From NCBI GenBank assembly GCA_938022345.1, contig CALIEP010000182.1, positions 1 through 5,142 on the forward strand: DNA of 5,142 nucleotides, read 5' to 3'. The notes beneath the pieces were generated by a model, which saw nothing but the letters and a program-made list of their open reading frames with translations, did not search any database and was not told the DNA's origin. Position 1 is the stretch's first letter, and every line of letters starts with the position of its first letter. The translations under genes and the position numbers were made by a program. This stretch comes from an uncultured Actinomyces sp. (GTDB lineage: Bacteria > Actinomycetota > Actinomycetes > Actinomycetales > Actinomycetaceae). Below, in pieces: positions 5,117 to 5,142 of this stretch.

Positions 5117-5142
5117 GTTTTCCCCGCACACGCGGGGATGAG
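5117..5142 (+). repeat. CRISPR repeat 3 (cut by the window edge)
   Basis: The first 26 bases, identical to repeats 1 and 2; the final CC falls outside the window. Confidence 0.95.

Larger units (their letters stand above)
4995..5142 (+). CRISPR. Type I-E CRISPR array, leader-proximal end (three repeats, two spacers)
   Basis: Repeats of 28 bases start at 4995, 5056 and 5117, exactly 61 apart, giving 33-base spacers. The third repeat is cut by the window edge after 26 bases. All three copies are identical as far as visible. Each begins GTTTT, has arms CCCCGC and GCGGGG around an ACAC loop (seven pairs when the flanking T and A are counted), and ends ATGAGCC. The same stem, with loop GCCA, occurs in the E. 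coli repeat. By analogy Cas6e should cut after base 21, at the 3' foot of the stem, leaving a 5' handle of AUGAGCC plus one base. The orientation and cas2-side leader match type I-E, so these are the youngest spacers. The array continues to the right. Confidence 0.98.

Overview
The window is the distal part of a type I-E (Ecoli/Cse subtype) CRISPR-Cas locus, all on the + strand: the 3' end of casA (cas8e), then casB (cse2), casC (cas7e), casD (cas5e), casE (cas6e), cas1, cas2, and the first three repeats of a CRISPR array that runs off the right edge. The protein sequences look actinobacterial, for example the Cas1 stretches GVRYYAHG, LRGREGAR and SFVYDIADLYK and the Cas2 stretch RLWAIV. The moderate GC content by eye suggests a lower-GC actinobacterium (Actinomycetaceae or Bifidobacterium/Corynebacterium-like) rather than Streptomyces. 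The species cannot be named from this window. cas3 and the operon promoter must lie to the left.

Layout: 1-363 casA tail; 360-968 casB; 969-1023 short intergenic region with a strong ribosome binding site; 1024-2148 casC; 2145-2873 casD; 2873-3619 casE; 3616-4575 cas1; 4572-4976 cas2, interrupted by an in-frame amber codon at 4758-4760; a leader squeezed between the cas2 conserved core and the array; 4995-5142 CRISPR array (28-bp repeats, 33-bp spacers, 61-bp period). Most junctions are overlaps of 1 to 4 bases (ATGA, TAATG, GTGA, GTGA), typical of translational coupling in one transcript. The exception is casC, which has its own spaced, strong ribosome binding site and the most biased codon use, matching its high copy number in Cascade.

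How it works together: Cas8e, Cse2, Cas7e, Cas5e and Cas6e form the Cascade surveillance complex. Cas6e cuts the array transcript at the repeat hairpin and the complex is built on the resulting crRNA. Cas1 and Cas2 insert new spacers at the leader end of the array. All interference genes seen here look intact and Cas1 keeps its four metal or catalytic residues.

The most notable point is that cas2 carries a nonsense codon at position 63 with the rest of the conserved frame still open behind it. The adaptation module is therefore either recently broken while interference is retained, or dependent on amber readthrough. Other points worth a look are a probable CTG start for casB, a 14-bp perfect hairpin inside cas1, and the near absence of room for a leader outside the cas2 reading frame. 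I see no clearly new system; this is a recognisable I-E locus with these peculiarities.
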